NCBI GenBank assembly: GCA_964461295.1
Contig: CAYWTX010000718.1
Coordinates: 1 to 8,330, forward strand
DNA from: CAYWTX01 sp964461295
GTDB taxonomy: Bacteria > Planctomycetota > Phycisphaerae > SM23-33
DNA: 8,330 bases
Direction of reading: 5' to 3'
The notes under the pieces are model-generated. The model did no database searches. It saw only the letters and a list, made by a program, of their open reading frames with translations, and was not told the DNA's origin. A program made the position numbers and the translations under genes. This document shows, piece by piece, positions 5,875-8,330 of this stretch. The number at the start of each line of letters is the position of its first letter. Position 1 is the stretch's first letter.

Positions 5875-6393
5875 CTACCGTCGCGCCTTCTCCACCGCCT
5901 CCGGCCCGCCGATCAGCCCGAACCGGCCGCGAAGCTGCTTCACGATCGCCGCGTCCACTTCGGGCCCGGCCTTCTTCTGGTCGGCCAGGTTCACGCAGCG
6001 CAGCTCCAGCCGCCCCGACACGGCCACCTGGTCGCCCACGGCGCCGACGCCCTTGAACCTGGCCCCGTCGGGGCCGATCTCGATGGCCTGCAAGTCGCAG
6101 CGGAGCGTGTCGCCGGGATGCACAAAGCGGGCATACTTCACGTTGCGGGCGGCCGACAACACCACCACGCTGCGCGACCAGTCCTGCACCACGCGAACCA
6201 GCCACGCCGCCGATTGCACCATCGCCTCGACCATCATCACGCCCGGCAGCACCGGGAATGCCGGGAAATGGTCGGCCAGGTACTCCTCCGCCAGCGACAG
6301 CGACTTGGTCGCGATGATCCGCCCCGCCGGGGATTCGGCGCTGTGGCCCGGCAGGTCGATCCGCTCGATCTTGTCGATCAGGATGAATTTCAT
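5875..6393 (-). CDS. FabZ-like 3-hydroxyacyl-ACP dehydratase
   Basis: 172 residues: a FabZ-type hotdog domain plus a C-terminal tail of about 25 residues rich in basic and Gly residues. The active-site helix DHFPAFPVLPGVMMVEAMVQ (41-60) is canonical, with His42 and Glu56. VHPGDTLRCD (91-100) is the conserved strand seen in FabZ. It should dehydrate 3-hydroxyacyl-ACP to trans-2-enoyl-ACP on the ACP encoded next. The ATG at 6393 is chosen because MKFILIDKIERID matches the family's N-terminus; the frame stays open to 6450 without conserved residues. A GGAG lies 12 nt upstream, a rather long spacing. Only a poor -35/-10 pair (TTGCAT at 6450-6445, TAAAAG at 6427-6422) is visible upstream. It is separated from the ACP gene by 125 bp that contains the ACP promoter. 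Confidence 0.92.
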   Translation of the reverse strand: MKFILIDKIERIDLPGHSAESPAGRIIATKSLSLAEEYLADHFPAFPVLPGVMMVEAMVQSAAWLVRVVQDWSRSVVVLSAARNVKYARFVHPGDTLRCDLQAIEIGPDGARFKGVGAVGDQVAVSGRLELRCVNLADQKKAGPEVDAAIVKQLRGRFGLIGGPEAVEKARR

Positions 6394-6477
6394 GCTTCTG
6401 CGAGTCTCCGGTTGTGCGGGCCTTTTATTCGCTGCCCCCCCTCCATGCAAGAGTTTTTCGCCCCCATCGCATCCAAG

Positions 6478-6499
6478 CCCATGCCCGGCGCGGCATGGG
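6478..6499 (+). repeat. Palindrome (8-bp stem) in the spacer before the dehydratase
   Basis: CCCATGCC (6478-6485) pairs with GGCATGGG (6492-6499) across a 6-nt loop. No T-run follows on either strand, so it is not a convincing intrinsic terminator. It adds to the palindrome-rich nature of this 248-bp spacer. Confidence 0.55.
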
Positions 6500-6509
6500 T
6501 TGGGGCCAC

Positions 6510-6644
6510 GCGCACTCAGGGTCCGTCACGAAATAACCTGAGCAAGCCAGTCTTGGTGGCACAGCTTTCCAAGCTGTGCAGCACAGGTCGGAGACCTGTG
6601 CCACCTGGGAAACGTGAACAAGTTGTTTCGTGACGGCGCACTCA
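6510..6644. mobile_element. MITE-like palindromic element with terminal inverted repeats
   Basis: About 135 bp with no coding capacity. Bases 6523-6539 and 6620-6636 are inverted repeats matching at 15 of 17 positions (core CCGTCACGAAAYAAC). Outside them the 9-mer GCGCACTCA occurs directly repeated at 6510-6518 and 6636-6644, like a target-site duplication, though four extra bases (GGGT) sit between repeat and terminus on the left. Inside lie two 9-bp hairpins (6559-6579 and 6581-6601), themselves enclosed by GGTGGCACAG / CTGTGCCACC (6555-6564, 6596-6605). The right copy of the 9-mer contains the stop codon of the ceramidase-like gene. It is most likely a non-autonomous element mobilised by a transposase elsewhere; a purely structural palindrome is the alternative. 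Confidence 0.6.
6559..6601. repeat. Twin hairpins inside the MITE-like element
   Basis: GCACAGCTT-TCC-AAGCTGTGC (6559-6579) and GCACAGGTC-GGA-GACCTGTGC (6581-6601), each a perfect 9-bp stem with a 3-nt loop, separated by one base. The two stems share the GCACAG start, which allows cross-pairing between the halves. Confidence 0.85.
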
Positions 6645-7874
6645 AGACAGCGATTGGGCCATCTCCGCCAGCACGTCCATCAGCTTCTCGCTGTCGCCTG
6701 CCACGCGGCCGGCGGCCAGGGCCGAATCGACCTCGTACTTACCCTCGGCGAACGCCGCCGCCGTCGGCCAATACCCCGTCCACCCGTTGGCGCACGTGGC
6801 GACCACAACCGGCCCGCCGATGCGCCGGCGCAGGTCCGCGGAAAGTTCGCCGAACAGTTCCGTCGGCGATGCCGCGATGACTGCCGGGCCAACCCGCCAC
6901 ACCGCCAGGTCAAGCGGCTTCCCCGCGACCTCCATCGTCCGGTTCACGATGGCGAGCCCGCCCTTGTTCTCCGCGCCCTCTGCTTCCTCCGCGAGGGGTC
7001 CCCCTCTCAACCCGTTGCTCATCAGCGCCACCATCGCTCCCGCCGCACCCCCCACCGTTTCCACGCCGGCGACATCATCCTGCGTGGCGATCCACGGGTG
7101 CGTGTTCCCGGCCGCGCCGAGCACGAACATCGCTTTGCTGCCCGGCACGAGATGCTCGATGGTCCGATTGGCCGCGCCGGGGTAGTCGGCCGAGACGACG
7201 CGGCTGGTGCGCCCCAGCGTCACCGGGTGAACGCCGATGCTCCACAGCAGGAACGTTCGCGGCCCGCCGGTCTCGCGGAACGCCAGCACCGTGCAAGCCG
7301 GGTCGGCCATCGGCGGGCAGTCCAGTTCGGCATACTCGGCTGGACCCCAGTTGTGTTTGATCCCCTCGGCCGTCGGCACGCGACGGCAGTAGCCCAGCCC
7401 CAGCGGGGCTTCCTGGGCCGACACCGTCACCGGGTACGCCAGCGCCGCGGCGCGAGCGACGGCCAACTTCATCTTCGCGACCATCACCTCGATGTGCCGC
7501 CGCCCCGGCGTGTCGGCGCCCGCCTCCTTCGCCAGCCACGACGCCTCCGGACCGTACGCCTCGCCCGGCTCGTCGATGGCCGGGCCGCTGTGCGTGTGCG
7601 TGCAGCACAGCAGCACGCGGGCGGCCTCCGTGCCAGCCGCCTCGGCGGCCGTCTGCCGCAGCCGCCGCGCCAACGCCGTCGAGACGATGCACGTGTCGAG
7701 GCTGACGATGACGGCCGGGGCGACGCCGTCACGCAGTACCAGCGCCCGCGCCAGCAGCGGATCGTTCACGCCGTCGTTCCCGGACGGCTCATCGGTGAAT
7801 CGGAACTCGTATCCCTGCAACGTGCAGTCGCGCCCCGGGGTGATGTCCTCGGCGGCGAACCCGGCTTTCAACAT
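6642..7874 (-). CDS. Neutral/alkaline ceramidase-like hydrolase (cytosolic, short form)
   Basis: 410 residues resembling the N-terminal catalytic domain of neutral/alkaline non-lysosomal ceramidases, zinc amidohydrolases. Visible marks in order: AGFAAEDITPG at the start, THTHSGP (92-98), GVHPVTLG (214-221), VSADYPGAANR (227-237), GAAGNTHPW (253-261), PTELFGEL (337-344) and NGWTGYWPT (363-371). The His residues of THTHSGP and GVHP are the expected metal ligands. There is no signal peptide and no C-terminal beta domain, so it is the short form frequent in Planctomycetota, whose true substrate is unknown. The start at 7874 has GAGGA 7 nt upstream; the frame is open to 8033 but that part is intergenic repeat. 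A 9-bp repeat encodes AEEAEGAEN at 295-303. It lies 248 bp from the dehydratase, and a link to the acyl cluster is unproven. Confidence 0.85.
   Translation of the reverse strand: MLKAGFAAEDITPGRDCTLQGYEFRFTDEPSGNDGVNDPLLARALVLRDGVAPAVIVSLDTCIVSTALARRLRQTAAEAAGTEAARVLLCCTHTHSGPAIDEPGEAYGPEASWLAKEAGADTPGRRHIEVMVAKMKLAVARAAALAYPVTVSAQEAPLGLGYCRRVPTAEGIKHNWGPAEYAELDCPPMADPACTVLAFRETGGPRTFLLWSIGVHPVTLGRTSRVVSADYPGAANRTIEHLVPGSKAMFVLGAAGNTHPWIATQDDVAGVETVGGAAGAMVALMSNGLRGGPLAEEAEGAENKGGLAIVNRTMEVAGKPLDLAVWRVGPAVIAASPTELFGELSADLRRRIGGPVVVATCANGWTGYWPTAAAFAEGKYEVDSALAAGRVAGDSEKLMDVLAEMAQSLS
6966..6992 (-). repeat. In-frame 9-bp tandem repeat in the ceramidase-like gene
   Basis: On the coding strand: GCGGAGGAA, GCAGAGGGC, GCGGAGAAC, encoding AEE-AEG-AEN. 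It lies in a hydrophilic stretch (residues about 290-306) that looks like a surface-loop insertion between conserved blocks. Confidence 0.6.
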
Positions 7875-7888
7875 GGGTGCGTCCTCGG

Positions 7889-7975
7889 CAAAGGGGGCAA
7901 AGGGACCACGGATAACACGGATTGAACGACGAGTTACACGAAAACAGCGAGATCGTCCACGAAATCCACCTGAGA
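7889..7975. repeat. Intergenic degenerate repeat (CACGGAT / CACGAAA type)
   Basis: The spacer before the ceramidase-like gene is made of short related blocks: CAAAGGGGG, CAAAGGGAC, CACGGATAA, CACGGATTG, then TACACGAAAAC and CCACGAAATC. It resembles short periodic repeats scattered between genes in many large-genome environmental bacteria. No promoter stands out in it. This is part of the gene-free stretch from 7875 to 8330. Confidence 0.5.
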
Positions 7976-8090
7976 AAAGGGCACTGTCGCAACGTTGCAG
8001 GGATTCTGGGGATTGGGGTACCGCTCCAAACACGGCAAACGAAGAACCGTATCGCTTTGCCCGCTTGCCAGGTGAGCCGGTGTCCGCTCT

Positions 8091-8171
8091 TCAGCCTGAA
8101 AGGCTGAGATAATACAGCCCAGGGCAACGCCCTGGGAATGGATGTCCCAAGGCAACAAGCCCTGAAAGGGC
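8091..8171. repeat. REP-like block of three hairpins
   Basis: Three palindromes in 81 bp: TCAGCCT/AGGCTGA (8091-8107), CCCAGGGC-AAC-GCCCTGGG (8118-8136) and GCCCT/AGGGC (8159-8171). The composition resembles the REP-type palindromes that are mobilised by IS200-like RAYT transposases, but no transposase is in the window. Confidence 0.65.
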
Positions 8172-8200
8172 GCAAGAACCGCCCGCCCGGACAACGGCTT

Positions 8201-8330
8201 GTCGGGTAAGCCTGGGCGGTTGCCCGCCCAGGCTCCCCACGGATCCGGACTTGCAGGATTCCCGCATCCGGCTCTTCGGATGCTGGCTTCGCACGTCCGA
8301 CTGCGCAGCTCGGACGGGCCGATCCGCTAT
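8201..8330 (-). mobile_element. 3' end of a group II intron (domains V and VI), cut by the window edge
   Basis: Read on the minus strand, 8274-8242 is a 33-nt domain V-like hairpin: GAGCCGGATGCGG, a GAAT-type loop, CCTGCA, a two-base AG bulge and TCCGGATC. It begins with the AGC triad region typical of group II introns. It is followed by a domain VI-like hairpin, an 11-bp perfect stem (AGCCTGGGCGG / CCGCCCAGGCT, 8233-8208) and then TACCCGAC, which fits the bulged-A region and the AY 3' end of such introns. The 3' splice point would be after the base complementary to 8201. One oddity is that the usual G-U wobble of the triad is a G-A mismatch. Upstream (8316-8294) is another 7-bp hairpin. The reverse transcriptase frame, if present, lies beyond 8330. 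A degenerate relic is possible. Confidence 0.55.

Noticed and set aside
5750..6205. N-terminal extension of the ACP frame by about 150 residues
   Set aside because: It overlaps the first dehydratase in another frame, has no domain, and a good ribosome site plus promoter define the ATG at 5749.
2160..6393. Anammox ladderane biosynthesis cluster
   Set aside because: FabF, FabZ and ACP genes are shared in kind, but no radical SAM, desaturase-like or other anammox-type gene is visible, so the claim would go beyond the evidence.
7875..8033. Upstream extension of the ceramidase-like protein
   Set aside because: It is encoded by spacer repeats. The family N-terminus AGFAAEDITP begins at the ATG at 7874, which has GAGGA 7 nt upstream.
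8264..8283. Alternative hairpin GCATCCG/CGGATGC overlapping the intron domain V
   Set aside because: It is a real 7-bp complementarity, but it competes with the longer domain V pairing and is most simply a by-product of the GC-rich sequence. It is not reported as a separate element.

Overview
This GC-rich window looks like a Planctomycetota chromosome or metagenome contig. The pointers are a cytosolic neutral-ceramidase-like protein, a zinc-ribbon/DUF4190 protein, GTG start use, and intergenic spacers filled with short degenerate repeats and palindromes. The assignment is an inference from gene style and no marker gene confirms it. All eight genes that can be supported lie on the minus strand, so the region reads from right to left.

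Layout in transcription order. (a) 8330-8201: what looks like the 3' end (domains V and VI) of a group II intron whose body lies beyond the right edge, followed by a REP-like block of three hairpins. (b) 7874-6642: a neutral/alkaline ceramidase-like hydrolase. Its stop codon falls inside one copy of a 9-bp direct repeat that flanks a small MITE-like palindromic element (6510-6644). (c) 6393-2160: the core of the window, a five-gene acyl-chain-building cluster. It holds a FabZ-like hotdog dehydratase, an oversized acyl carrier protein with its own near-consensus sigma70 promoter, a second divergent FabZ-like protein, a ketosynthase homologue that has lost its catalytic residues, and an intact FabF-type ketosynthase. 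(d) 1991-1281: a zinc-ribbon plus two-segment membrane protein. (e) 1185-139: a membrane-anchored alpha/beta hydrolase with its own promoter.

The main biological point is the ketosynthase pair. Aligned without gaps to the intact neighbour, the upstream partner has Asp in place of the nucleophilic Cys, Thr in place of the conserved Lys and Ser in place of the second catalytic His, so only the HGTG His remains. The two genes overlap by ATGA. This arrangement (KS + KS-like chain-length-factor type subunit + ACP + two hotdog dehydratases) recalls the KS/CLF systems of type II polyketide, aryl-polyene and highly reducing type II PKS pathways more than housekeeping FAS II. No ketoreductase, enoyl reductase or malonyl transferase is visible here, so these must come from elsewhere or from outside the window. 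The product cannot be deduced from the sequence.

Two spacers within or next to the cluster carry inverted arrays of 7-8 bp degenerate repeats: ACP/FabZ (with an 18-bp perfect stem) and FabF/zinc-ribbon. Either could fold in the mRNA and set unequal expression of the genes around it.
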